This document shows, in pieces, positions 34,354-42,960 of a stretch of DNA of 64,000 nt. Origin of the DNA: Mameliella sp. CS4 (GTDB lineage: Bacteria; Pseudomonadota; Alphaproteobacteria; Rhodobacterales; Rhodobacteraceae). Location of the stretch: contig NZ_JAHXRQ010000017.1 in the NCBI RefSeq assembly GCF_019392335.1, forward strand, positions 1 to 64,000, written 5' to 3'. The position numbers were made by a program, and so were the translations under genes. The notes beneath the pieces were generated by a model, which made no database searches, was not told the DNA's origin, and saw nothing but the letters and a program-made list of their open reading frames with translations. Within the stretch, counting starts at the first letter, position 1. Each line of letters begins with the position of its first letter.

Positions 34354-36345
34354 ATGTCCATTGCCCGTTTGACCGCCGCCTCTATCCTTGCTTTTGCTGG
34401 CCCGCTTCACGCGCAGGACCTGATGCTTTTCCCGCCCGAAACCTTTGGCCAGGTCGTCGCGCCCCGGAACGAGTCGATGCTGGACGTGCAGCTCGAGGCG
34501 CAGGTGGGGGCTTACAACAACGAGTTCGTGTCCAACTACGGCGACAGGTCGATCTTTGCCCGCACGGGGCGCGCCGTGGGGATGCTGCAGATCCTGACCA
34601 ATGTCGGCCACGCGCCCTGCACCGGCTTTCTTGTCGATGGCAACATGCTGGTGACCAACCACCACTGCGTTCCGGGCATCCTCGACCACCCGCGCATGAA
34701 GGAGAAAGGCGCGACCAGCATCGCGGCGGTGCAGTTCCATGCCGGGTTCCTGCGCGATGGTCTGACCGAAGGGGTCAAGAGCTTTCACGTCAACCCGGTG
34801 CCCTTGGAGACCAGCGAGGCTCTGGACTACACGGTGCTTCAGGTTCTGGGCGACGCCAATGCCGAGTTCGGCGCGCTGGAGTTGACAGCGGCACTGCCCA
34901 ACGACCGCGATCCGTTCTGGGTGATCGGCCACCCGATGGGCGAGGCGCAGCGCATCAGCCGCGAGAAATGCCAGGCCGACAGCCCGGCGGTGGCCTCGCA
35001 CAGGCTGCGGCACACCTGCGATACCTTGCCGGGCAACTCGGGCTCGCCGGTGATCGACGCGGGCAGCCAGAAGGTGATCGGGCTGCACCATGCGGGGAGC
35101 CGGGCGGGCGAGGTGAATTACGCGGTGCCCATGGCGGAGATTCTGGCGCAGAGCAAGGTGTTGAAGGCCAGTGTCGGGGGCGGGGATGCCGACCTGTCAG
35201 CGCTGCAGGCGGAACTGGCGCGACTGCGGGCCGAGCGCAAGGCGGAGCGGGCGAAGGCAGAGGCAGAACGCAAGCGGTTGGCCGAGGAGGCCGAGCGGCT
35301 TGCCTTGGGCAAAGCAGAGGCGGAACGGCTGGCGCGTGTTGCGGCCGAGGAGGAGAAACGGAAACTGGCGGAGGCCGAAGCGGAACGCGAAAGGCTGGTC
35401 AAGGAGGCGGCAGCCCGACAGACGCTGAAAGATCAGGAACGGACATCTGCCGAACGGGAGCGCAAGGCGAACTCGGCGCTTTTGGCGGCCTTGAAAGTGA
35501 TGGAGGTGGCCGCGCGACGGGAGGCCTTGCTGGCCGTGACCAAGGACCACGCTGCGACGATGGCGGCACAAGCTGCGGACCTGGCCTTGGCGCGACTGTC
35601 CAGCCTTGACCCTCCGGCCCCGACGCCCGGAGCGCCAAAAACCGTGACAGCAGACCCTGCAGGTGCGACGCGCTTGGCCGCTTTGGCGGTACCGGCCCCC
35701 GAGGTGAAACCACTGTCGGACGCAGAGGCCGAGGCGGGGCTTGACCTGGGCGCGGACGACTACCTGGAAATCCAGCGCCAACTTGACGCCTTGGGTTTTG
35801 GCCTTGGTACCCCGGACGGCGTTTTTGGTCCCGCCTCAAGGCGCGCGACGCGCGCCTTTCAAAAGGACCGGGGTCTAGAAGAAACCGGCTATTTGAACGC
35901 CGGTCTCGTGGCCTTGATCGCCGAGCGACACGAGGCGGCGCCAGCCGACCTGGACGGGGAATACATGATCTATTTCAAGCGCAGGTGGGACGACGATTGG
36001 TTCACCAAAAATCCTGCTCGCGATTATTCTCCGGGCCGGACAGAGACCTTGGCCAAGCTGCTCGTCAAGCGTGAGAATGGCCGATTGACCGTCCTGAGAG
36101 TGACCGACCAGACACTTCTGACGCGCAACGACGCGTACGAGGACATCCGGCTATCGTTGTCGGATGACGGTGATTTCAGCGTGCAAACCACTGTCAATTA
36201 CCTGTTCCGAAAATCGCGGACGCGGCAAGTTTCGGTCAGTGCGGACTTGCCTGAACGCTGGACGGTCAACCGGGCGGTCACCTTCGAGGGCGGCATGTAT
36301 GATCCCGCCTTTCGTGTTCATATCTGGATGCAGCGTCTGAAGTGA
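34354..36345 (+). CDS. Secreted trypsin-like serine protease with coiled coil and peptidoglycan-binding domain
   Basis: A 663-residue protein. Residues 1-20 are a signal peptide (ending PLHA). Residues about 55-265 form a V8/trypsin-type protease with H104 (VTNHHCVPG), D158 (ALDYTVLQV) and S229 (LPGNSGSPVID). Residues about 284-415 are a long charged, Ala/Glu/Arg-rich coiled coil. Residues about 466-526 are a PG_binding_1 domain (IQRQLDALGFGLGTPDGVFGPASRRATRAFQ). The last 135 residues have no motif I know. It should act in the periplasm or at the cell wall. The ATG at 34354 is preferred to a TTG at 34333 because it leaves a clean signal peptide. Likely controlled by the palindromes upstream. 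Confidence 0.85.
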   Translation: MSIARLTAASILAFAGPLHAQDLMLFPPETFGQVVAPRNESMLDVQLEAQVGAYNNEFVSNYGDRSIFARTGRAVGMLQILTNVGHAPCTGFLVDGNMLVTNHHCVPGILDHPRMKEKGATSIAAVQFHAGFLRDGLTEGVKSFHVNPVPLETSEALDYTVLQVLGDANAEFGALELTAALPNDRDPFWVIGHPMGEAQRISREKCQADSPAVASHRLRHTCDTLPGNSGSPVIDAGSQKVIGLHHAGSRAGEVNYAVPMAEILAQSKVLKASVGGGDADLSALQAELARLRAERKAERAKAEAERKRLAEEAERLALGKAEAERLARVAAEEEKRKLAEAEAERERLVKEAAARQTLKDQERTSAERERKANSALLAALKVMEVAARREALLAVTKDHAATMAAQAADLALARLSSLDPPAPTPGAPKTVTADPAGATRLAALAVPAPEVKPLSDAEAEAGLDLGADDYLEIQRQLDALGFGLGTPDGVFGPASRRATRAFQKDRGLEETGYLNAGLVALIAERHEAAPADLDGEYMIYFKRRWDDDWFTKNPARDYSPGRTETLAKLLVKRENGRLTVLRVTDQTLLTRNDAYEDIRLSLSDDGDFSVQTTVNYLFRKSRTRQVSVSADLPERWTVNRAVTFEGGMYDPAFRVHIWMQRLK

Positions 36346-36369
36346 CGGGTCCGGCGGCCGTGGAATGTC

Positions 36370-37014
36370 CTAGACCGGCACCAGCCTGCCTTCCGTCAGT
36401 TCCAGCGCACAGGGCGCGATCTTTTCGCGGAACGCCGGATCGTGGCTGACCAGCAGGATCGGCAGGGGCAGGGCGTCGATGATCTCTGTCAGGCGGGCGG
36501 CATTTTTGGGGTCGAGCGCATTGGTCGGCTCGTCCAGCAGCAGCACCTCGGGCGACATGGCAAGGACCGTGGCCAGCGTCACCAGGCGCTTTTCGCCGCC
36601 CGACAGTTTATGCGTGACGCGGTCGCGCAGGTGCAGCAGGTCGAGCACCATCAGCGTCTGTTCGACCACGGCCAGCGCCTCGTCCCGGGTCTTGCCGAGG
36701 TTCAGCGGGCCAAAGGCCACGTCCTCGGCCACCGTGGGGCAGAAAAGCTGGTCGTCGGGGTCCTGGAAGACAAGGCCGATGCGGCGGCGGACCTCGTGGA
36801 AATCCTTTTCGCGGCTGCGGGCCTGATCAAAGATGGTCACGGTGCCCGAGGTAGGCCGTTGCAGCCCGAGGATCATCCGCAGAAGCGTCGACTTGCCCGC
36901 GCCGTTGGGGCCGGTGAGGGACAGGCGCTCTCCGGGGCCGAGGCGCATCGAGGCGCCCGCAAGCACCGGGGGCTGGCCGGGATAGGCAAAGTGCAGATCG
37001 TCCAGTTCGATCAT
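36370..37014 (-). CDS. cbiO: ECF cobalt transporter ATPase (CbiO)
   Basis: A 214-residue ABC ATPase, short but complete. It shows Walker A LTGPNGAGKSTLLRMILGL, the Q-loop GLVFQDPDDQLFCPTVAEDVAFGP typical of ECF ATPases, signature KLSGGEKRLVTLATVLA, Walker B VLLLDEPTNALDP and the H-loop LLVSHD. It is the last gene of the riboswitch-led minus-strand operon and overlaps cbiQ by ATGA. Metal specificity is inferred from the cobalamin riboswitch. Confidence 0.92.
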   Translation of the reverse strand: MIELDDLHFAYPGQPPVLAGASMRLGPGERLSLTGPNGAGKSTLLRMILGLQRPTSGTVTIFDQARSREKDFHEVRRRIGLVFQDPDDQLFCPTVAEDVAFGPLNLGKTRDEALAVVEQTLMVLDLLHLRDRVTHKLSGGEKRLVTLATVLAMSPEVLLLDEPTNALDPKNAARLTEIIDALPLPILLVSHDPAFREKIAPCALELTEGRLVPV

Positions 37015-37799
37015 CGCAGCATCAGTTCCAATGTCAGCAGCGCCGCGAAGGCGCCAGTGAGGACAAGCGCAAAGAGCGCGTCGGCCCGGGTGGTCCGGAA
37101 GTCCTGCAAAAGCACGATCCGGCCCGAGAATCCACGGCATTTCATGGCGCCCAGCAGGCGTTCGGAGCGTTCGATGGCGCGCACCATCATCATGCCGACC
37201 AGGTAGCCGAAGCTGCGGTAGCTGTGCCAGGAGGTCGAGGGGCGAAAGCCGCGCACCTTCATGGCGGCGCGCAGGCGCAGGTATTCCTGCCGCAGCACCT
37301 CGACGTAGCGGATGGTGAACATCAGCAGGTGCACCAGGGTCTCGGGGGTGCGCAGGCGGTAAAGCGCATGGCCCAGCGTCACCGGCTCCATCGTGCCGAC
37401 AAGGGTGATGAGCGCGAGGACCACCGCATTGGCGGTCAGGCCGATCTGCACCGCGCGGGCCAGGCCCTGCCAGGAGGCGGGATAGCCCCAGAGGGTGAAG
37501 ATCGGGTCGCCGGGCACGGTGAAGGGCAAGAGCGCCAGCATGAAGAGGATGAAACCGTCGACCATCGCGACACGTTTCAGCGTCCTGCCCGGGGGCAGGC
37601 GCGACAGGGCCAGGAGCGTGAGCGAGAGTGCCAGCGCGGCGGTCAGCGCGACAAGGTTGTCGAGCGCCACGACGAAGATGCCGTAGGCCACGGAGGACAC
37701 GACGCGCACGCGCGGGTCCAGTGCGGCGATGGGGCCGGGGCCGCGCCGGGTGCCGTCGCCGGGCAGGGCGGCGGTGGTGTTCGACAGGATATGCGTCAC
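37011..37799 (-). CDS. cbiQ: ECF cobalt transporter transmembrane component (CbiQ)
   Basis: A 262-residue membrane protein with the coupling motifs LRLRAAMKVRGF and RLLGAMKCRGFSGR (Ala-x-x-x-Arg-Gly boxes that contact the ATPase). It starts at a GTG that overlaps the stop of the preceding gene (GTGA). The family and partners are clear; the metal is inferred. Confidence 0.9.
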   Translation of the reverse strand: MTHILSNTTAALPGDGTRRGPGPIAALDPRVRVVSSVAYGIFVVALDNLVALTAALALSLTLLALSRLPPGRTLKRVAMVDGFILFMLALLPFTVPGDPIFTLWGYPASWQGLARAVQIGLTANAVVLALITLVGTMEPVTLGHALYRLRTPETLVHLLMFTIRYVEVLRQEYLRLRAAMKVRGFRPSTSWHSYRSFGYLVGMMMVRAIERSERLLGAMKCRGFSGRIVLLQDFRTTRADALFALVLTGAFAALLTLELMLR

Positions 37800-38374
37800 G
37801 CGCTGCCCTGCGTCTTCAGCTGGCGGCGGGCCGCGATGTAGAAGCCCAGCCCGAAGAGCCCGAGGATATACCCCATGCCGCCCAGGATCGTCTGCAGGTC
37901 GTTCTTTTCGCGGTAGGCGGCGATTTCACGGCGCAGGGGGCGCATCTCGTCGCGGACGATGCGGGCGATCTCGGCGCGGTCGGCGTCGGACAGCGCGACA
38001 CCCGGAGCGGCGGCAGTGGTGGCAGCCGGGGCGACGGGTTCGGGCGCAGCGACGCCCAGGATCCTGGCCACGTCGGCGGCGGACATGGTGACATCGGCCA
38101 CATGGCCCGCGCCCAGGTCGGCGCGGAAGGTATGGGCGACGGGTTCGGTCGGCTCGAAAAGAAAGAAGCCGTCTTCGTCGGTCACGGTCTCGCCCAGTAG
38201 CGCGCCGTCGGGGCCGAAGACCTGGACCGGCTGGTCGGTGGCCATGTCGCCGTTGGAAAAGCCGACTTCGCCCTCGATGGCGCTGCCCGAGGGGAAGACG
38301 GCGGCGATAACCTTGTGTGCCAGCGCCGGGACGGGCAGGGCCAGCAGGGTCAGGACAAGAGCAAGCCGGATCAT
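37796..38374 (-). CDS. NikL/CbtL-like accessory component of the cobalt ECF transporter
   Basis: A 192-residue protein with a signal peptide (residues 1-19, ending PALA) so that the mature chain would start with His (HKVIAAVFPSG). A small beta domain (VQVFGPDGALLGETVTDEDGFFLFEP) follows, then an Ala-rich linker, a charged helix and one C-terminal membrane helix (LQTILGGMGYILGLFGLGFYIAAR). This is the NikL layout, seen in NikKLMQO-type systems in place of CbiN. It overlaps cbiM upstream and cbiQ downstream. Confidence 0.8.
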   Translation of the reverse strand: MIRLALVLTLLALPVPALAHKVIAAVFPSGSAIEGEVGFSNGDMATDQPVQVFGPDGALLGETVTDEDGFFLFEPTEPVAHTFRADLGAGHVADVTMSAADVARILGVAAPEPVAPAATTAAAPGVALSDADRAEIARIVRDEMRPLRREIAAYREKNDLQTILGGMGYILGLFGLGFYIAARRQLKTQGSA

Positions 38375-38988
38375 GCCTCGACCTCCTTCATCGAGAGGAA
38401 GAGATCGGGTTTGACCTTGCGCGCCAGCAGCACGGCAAAACCCGTCAGCAGGCCCTCGATCACCATGATCGGCAGATGGGCGACAAAGACCAGATGCGCG
38501 ACGGCAAGGAATTCGTCGCCGGAGAACATCAGCGACAGGGCGACGAAAAGCGTCGTCAACGCGGTTGCGCAGGCCCCGCCGATGCCGCCCCAGATCCCCG
38601 CCCAGACCGGGCCGCCGCGCAGGATCAGCGGACGGAAGACCAGCCCGACGATCACCGCCGCAAGGGCGATGTTGACGGTGTTCACGCCCAGCACGGTCAG
38701 CCCGCCAAAACCGAAGAAGACCGCCTGCAGCACCAGCCCGACAAAGAGCGCCGGAAAGGCGGCCCAGCCGAGGATCAACCCGGCCAGACCGTTGAGGATA
38801 AGGTGCACCGACGACGGCCCCACGGGCACATGGATCAGCGAGGTCACGAAGAAACTGGCCGAGAGCACGCCGGCCGCCGGGATGCGGTCCAGCGGCAGGG
38901 CGCGCAGGCCGAGGGCAATGCCCCCCACCGCCGCCACGGCGCCGCCGATGACGACCGGGTTCGAAAGCGCTCCGTCGACGATGTGCAT
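38371..38988 (-). CDS. cbiM: ECF cobalt transporter substrate-specific component (CbiM)
   Basis: A 205-residue membrane protein with the invariant N-terminus MHIVDGALS; the free N-terminus and His2 make the metal site in CbiM/NikM proteins. It also shows LIHVPVGPSSVHLILNGLAGLILGW and a C-terminal HLPIMVIEGLLTGF. Coupled to the NikL-like gene by ATGA. Confidence 0.92.
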   Translation of the reverse strand: MHIVDGALSNPVVIGGAVAAVGGIALGLRALPLDRIPAAGVLSASFFVTSLIHVPVGPSSVHLILNGLAGLILGWAAFPALFVGLVLQAVFFGFGGLTVLGVNTVNIALAAVIVGLVFRPLILRGGPVWAGIWGGIGGACATALTTLFVALSLMFSGDEFLAVAHLVFVAHLPIMVIEGLLTGFAVLLARKVKPDLFLSMKEVEA

Positions 38989-38994
38989 CTTGGC

Positions 38995-39792
38995 TTACTC
39001 CAGGTCCCAGGCGCGGATCCAGATCACCGCGTCCTGGCTCAGTTCCTTGCCCTCATGTTCGGTGACGGGGCCGGCGCCAAGGGCGGCAAAGCCCCAGTAC
39101 CCCGCCTTGGGCACGCCGAAGGTGAAATAGCCGTTTGCGTCGGAAATCGCCACGACGGCGCCGCCGGGGGGCGGGGTGGTGACGGGATCGGTGGCACGGG
39201 CGCTGTCCATGTCGGGCTCGGCGGCCATGTACTCGATCTCGATCTCGGCACCGGCAACGGGTTCACCGTTGGCCAGCACCTGCCCGGTGAAGGTGGAGCC
39301 GGCGATGATGTTGTAGGGCTTGTTCAGCGGCAGGATCTCCACCGGCAGGCCCACGGGTTTGTCCCAGTCTGTCGGCAGCGTGCTGCGGTTGAGGAAGGTC
39401 TTGGTGATCTGCTGGATGTAGATGTCCTCGGATTCCTCGTAGTAGGGCGTGGGCACCGTCACCAGCACGTAATCGCCCGAGCGTTTCACCGGGACCGAGC
39501 CCAGGAAGGCGGCGGCGGAGTTGCTTGCGCCGGTAAAGGTGATCGGCTCCAGCCTGTCGATCAGATCGGTCTTTTCGCCGCGGTGGATCATGAAGAATTC
39601 CAGCGGGCGCTGCATGTCCATGACATGGCCGTTATCGAAGGGGTGCCAGAAGATCAGCTTGACCGGCACGTCCCCCGGGCGCTGGATCAGCGTGTCGGTG
39701 GTGTATTCCAGCAGGAAATGCGCGGGCGCCGCCGTGGGCAGCGCCATGATGGCCGCAGCAAGGACCTGTTTTCCAAGGGTAAAAAGAGTCAC
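38995..39792 (-). CDS. NikK-like (DUF4198) periplasmic component of the cobalt transporter
   Basis: A 265-residue secreted protein: signal peptide ending TAAPA, then HFLLEYTTDTLIQRPGDVPVKLIFWHPF, so cleavage after APA would again give an N-terminal His. DUF4198 proteins occur as NikK in nickel/cobalt ECF systems and probably capture the metal. I chose the GTG at 39792 (AAGGA 8 bases upstream) over a TTG at 39798. It is the first gene behind the cobalamin riboswitch. Confidence 0.82.
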   Translation of the reverse strand: MTLFTLGKQVLAAAIMALPTAAPAHFLLEYTTDTLIQRPGDVPVKLIFWHPFDNGHVMDMQRPLEFFMIHRGEKTDLIDRLEPITFTGASNSAAAFLGSVPVKRSGDYVLVTVPTPYYEESEDIYIQQITKTFLNRSTLPTDWDKPVGLPVEILPLNKPYNIIAGSTFTGQVLANGEPVAGAEIEIEYMAAEPDMDSARATDPVTTPPPGGAVVAISDANGYFTFGVPKAGYWGFAALGAGPVTEHEGKELSQDAVIWIRAWDLE

Positions 39793-39934
39793 TGTCAACG
39801 TCCTTGTCCAGTTTGCGCCATCCCCGGCGCAATGCGGTGGAAACGTGGGACAAGGTGGCCGGGGTCCGGACAGGACACAGGCCAGACGCTCACCCCGACG
39901 TCCGGTGGAACCGCGGCCTTCTGGGCCACGGGTG

Positions 39935-40120
39935 TCCGGCAGGTCTCCTGACTCGCGGGTCGGTGCCTGGGCCTGCCTTCCCGGATTGCTCCAGTGGCGT
40001 ATTGGCCCGGCTCTCCGCTTACAGTTGCGGGGGCAGTTGCCGGATTGGCGCGGATGCGCCGCACGGCATTCCCTCTTTCCCCCGGACAGTCGCCTGTCCG
40101 GGACCGGTCACGGGAACGTG
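39935..40120 (-). ncRNA. Cobalamin riboswitch upstream of the cobalt transporter operon
   Basis: Read on the minus strand, the aptamer shows AGAGGGAATGCCGTGCGG, then CTGCCCCCGCAACTGTAAG, CGCCACTGGAG, GGGAAGGC and the terminal box GAGTCAGGAGACCTGCC. It opens with a GGACAGG...CCTGTCC-type stem near 40085-40103. It lies about 140 bases before the NikK-like gene, leaving room for an expression platform. It would shut down cobalt uptake when cobalamin is plentiful. Confidence 0.95.
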
Positions 40121-40253
40121 TGTGACAGATGCACGGGGAGGGGGCAATGGGCAATGTGATCGGGGCGCGGGCTGGCTCGGTTTGACGGTTGACGGGGCCG
40201 GGCGGGAGGCGGATAGCTGTAGCAACACCGCTATCGCTAACGGAGGGCAGGGC

Positions 40254-40943
40254 ATGAAACGCTCGCGCATCAACGCCATCATGACGGAGGCGGACGAGAT
40301 GATCCGCCGTCACGGGTTCACCCTGCCACCCTTTGCGCAGTGGTCGCCAGAGGCCTTTGTCGCCCAGGCGGGTGCGGCGCGGCATGTGATCGACTCGCGC
40401 TGTGGCTGGGACATCACCGACTACGGCGCCGGGCGCTATGACGAGATGGGGCTGTTCCTGTTCACCCTGCGCAACGGGCTGCTGGATGACCTGACCTCGG
40501 GGCGGGGGATGTGTTACGCGGAAAAGCTGTTGATCTCGAAACAGGATCAGCTGTCGCCCATGCACACCCATGTCATCAAGGCCGAGGACATCATCAACCG
40601 GGGCGGTGCAACGCTGGTGGTGGAGCTTTACGGGTCTGACGACCAGGGCAATTTCGCCGAGGATCGCGGCGGGCGCGTCATGTGCGACGGGATCGTGCAT
40701 GACTATGCCCCGGGCGAAAAGCTGCAACTGGCGCCGGGCGAGAGCGTCACCCTGCGGCCGGGCGACTGGCACGCCTTCTGGGGCGAGGGCGGCGACGTTC
40801 TGATCGGCGAGGTCAGCACGGTGAACGACGACGAGACCGACAACATCTTTCGCGAGCCGATCGGGCGGTTTTCCGAGGTCGAGGAGGACGAGGCGCCGCT
40901 GCACCTGCTGGTCAGCGACTACACGGCCTGGCTGGAGGCCTGA
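40254..40943 (+). CDS. D-lyxose isomerase family protein (DUF1498)
   Basis: A 229-residue cupin-fold protein of the D-lyxose ketol-isomerase family. Probable metal ligands are H104 and H106 in LSPMHTHVIKAEDI, plus the histidine in PGDWHAFWGEGG. It shows RCGWDITDYGAGRYDEMGLFLFTLRNG near the N-terminus. The substrate may be another aldose or ketose. GGAG lies upstream of the ATG. The next gene is an aldo/keto reductase 63 bases on, which fits a sugar-use unit. Confidence 0.8.
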   Translation: MKRSRINAIMTEADEMIRRHGFTLPPFAQWSPEAFVAQAGAARHVIDSRCGWDITDYGAGRYDEMGLFLFTLRNGLLDDLTSGRGMCYAEKLLISKQDQLSPMHTHVIKAEDIINRGGATLVVELYGSDDQGNFAEDRGGRVMCDGIVHDYAPGEKLQLAPGESVTLRPGDWHAFWGEGGDVLIGEVSTVNDDETDNIFREPIGRFSEVEEDEAPLHLLVSDYTAWLEA

Positions 40944-41006
40944 GCAGGGCTTGCCAAGGCGCAAGGCGGACGCCACTCTCCGCCTGTCAGTCGAGGGGAG
41001 CAGGAC

Positions 41007-42011
41007 ATGCTGAGACGTGCACTTGGACCGGGCGGGCCGGAGGTGTCGGCGCTGGGCATCGGGGCGATGTCCTTTGCGGGCTTTTACGGCGCGGTGAGCA
41101 AGGAAGAGAGCCATGCGGTCCTGGACACGGCACTGGACGCCGGGGTCGATCACATCGACACCTCCAACGTCTACGGCATGGGCACCTCCGAAGAGATCAT
41201 CGGCGCCTTTCTGAAACGCTACGCGGGCAAGGGGGGCAGCCCCTTTCGCATCGCCACCAAGGCCGGGATCACCCGTGACCCGGACACGGGCGCGCGCTGT
41301 TTCGACAATTCCGCCGCCCACCTGGAGGCAGAGCTGGACAAGAGCCTGAAACGGCTGGGGCTGGAACAGGTCGACCTGTTCTATGTCCACCGCCGCGATC
41401 CCCGGATCGAGATCGAGGAGGTGACGGACTCGCTGGCGGCGCTGATCCGCAAGGGCAAGATCGCCTCTTTCGGCTACTCCGAGATCGCCCCCACCAGCCT
41501 GCGGCGCGCCGCCGCCGTGCATCCGGTGGCCGCCGTGCAGTCGGAATACTCGTTACAGACGCGCCTGCCGGAACTGGGGCTGGTGCAGGCCTGCGAGGAG
41601 CTGGGCACCGCGCTGGTCGCCTTTTCGCCGGTGGGGCGGGCGCTGCTGTCCGACACGCCGCCAACGCCGGAACGGGTCGCGGCGGCGGCGTTTCTCAAGG
41701 TCAATCCGCGCTTTATCGGCGGCAACCTGGAACGTAACATCGCCGCCAGCCAGCCGTTCCGCGATCTTGCCGCCGAGGCGGGCTATGCCACGGCGACGCT
41801 GGCGATCGCCTGGGTGCTGTCGCAGGGCCGCACCGTGCACGCGATTCCCGGCACCCGCAGCCCGGGGCACCTGCATGAACTGGTGCGCGGCGCCTCGATG
41901 ATGCTGGGCGACGAGCTCAAGGCCGAGATCGAGCGCCGCCTGCCGCTTGGCTGGGCGCATGGGTCGCGCTATTCGGCGGACCAGTGGATCGGCCCGGAAT
42001 CCTACGGTTGA
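41007..42011 (+). CDS. Aldo/keto reductase
   Basis: A 334-residue NADP-dependent (beta/alpha)8 oxidoreductase. The catalytic tetrad is D51 and Y56 (HIDTSNVYGMGTSEE), the lysine in FRIATKAG and the histidine in LFYVHRRDP. The cofactor region is IPGTRSPGHLHELV. It resembles the AKR13 (YakC-like) group. Substrate not readable; it follows a sugar-isomerase-like gene. Confidence 0.88.
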   Translation: MLRRALGPGGPEVSALGIGAMSFAGFYGAVSKEESHAVLDTALDAGVDHIDTSNVYGMGTSEEIIGAFLKRYAGKGGSPFRIATKAGITRDPDTGARCFDNSAAHLEAELDKSLKRLGLEQVDLFYVHRRDPRIEIEEVTDSLAALIRKGKIASFGYSEIAPTSLRRAAAVHPVAAVQSEYSLQTRLPELGLVQACEELGTALVAFSPVGRALLSDTPPTPERVAAAAFLKVNPRFIGGNLERNIAASQPFRDLAAEAGYATATLAIAWVLSQGRTVHAIPGTRSPGHLHELVRGASMMLGDELKAEIERRLPLGWAHGSRYSADQWIGPESYG

Positions 42012-42043
42012 GCCCGGCCCACACAATCACAAGGACAGTTGAC

Positions 42044-42739
42044 ATGGATTACGTTTTCCCGCCCGCACCGCAGGCCAGCACCGCCGTCGAAGGCAGCGCG
42101 GCGCGGTTCCCGGTGCGCCGGATCTTTTGCGTCGGGCGCAACTATGCCGCCCATGCGCGCGAGATGGGCAAGGACCCGGATCGCGATCCGCCCTTCTTCT
42201 TCACCAAACACGCAGGTGCGGTGGTCGCCGCCGGGGCAGAGGTGGCCTATCCGCCCGAGACGCAGGACTTGCACCACGAAGCGGAGCTGGTTGTGGCCAT
42301 CGGCACGGGCGGGCGCGACATCGCCGTGAAGGACGCGCTGTCCCATGTCTGGGGATATGCCGTCGGTAACGATCTGACCCGGCGCGACCTGCAGGCCGAG
42401 GCCAAGGAACACGGGCGCCCCTGGGACTGGGCCAAGGATTTCGACGCGTCGGCCGTTGTCGGCCCGGTGCATCCCCTGGCCTCGGTCGGCCATCCGGACA
42501 AGGGTTTCATCCGGCTGTCGGTCAATGGTGAGACGCGCCAGAACGGTGACCTGGCCGAGATGATCTGGACCGTGCCAGAGGTGATCTCGATCCTGTCCCA
42601 TTCGATGAAGCTGGAACCGGGCGACCTGATCATGACGGGCACGCCGGCGGGCGTGGGCGCGCTGGTGCCCGGCGATACCTGCGCGGTCGAGATCGAGGGG
42701 TTGGGCCGGATCGAGACGGTGATCGGCCCGCGCGGCTAG
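42044..42739 (+). CDS. Fumarylacetoacetate hydrolase family protein
   Basis: A 231-residue FAH-fold enzyme. Metal ligands come from LHHEAELVVAIG and the downstream VGNDLTRRDLQ; other family blocks are FCVGRNYAAHAREMG, KPDxFT-like DPPFFFTKHAGAVV and IMTGTPAGVGALVPGD. Such proteins hydrolyse or decarboxylate acylpyruvates and oxaloacetate. It starts 32 bases after the reductase gene. Confidence 0.87.
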   Translation: MDYVFPPAPQASTAVEGSAARFPVRRIFCVGRNYAAHAREMGKDPDRDPPFFFTKHAGAVVAAGAEVAYPPETQDLHHEAELVVAIGTGGRDIAVKDALSHVWGYAVGNDLTRRDLQAEAKEHGRPWDWAKDFDASAVVGPVHPLASVGHPDKGFIRLSVNGETRQNGDLAEMIWTVPEVISILSHSMKLEPGDLIMTGTPAGVGALVPGDTCAVEIEGLGRIETVIGPRG

Positions 42740-42925
42740 TGAGAGGCCCGGTTTCAGGACTCTCAGGGTGACGTGACGACACCGCGCGCCAAAGAGCCGA
42801 CCAGGGGATCTGCCCTGTTGGCTGGCCGGTCCAGAAGGCGCATGGCCTCTCCCGGAAACAGCGGGACCGTCCCGGAGAAGGCTGTCCGCCACGGGTTTCA
42901 AGCGCAGTCGAAAGATGTGCCGGGT

Positions 42926-42952
42926 CCCGGCGGCCCGTGACGGGCCACCGGG
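42926..42952. terminator. Hairpin between the FAH gene and hemN
   Basis: Arms CCCGGCGGCCCG (42926-42937) and CGGGCCACCGGG (42941-42952) pair with one mismatch around a TGA loop, 8 bases from the end of the convergent hemN. It has no U-run, so it may be a weak or Rho-aided terminator. The rest of 42740-42925 shows no gene. Confidence 0.45.
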
Positions 42953-42960
42953 CGCCGGGG

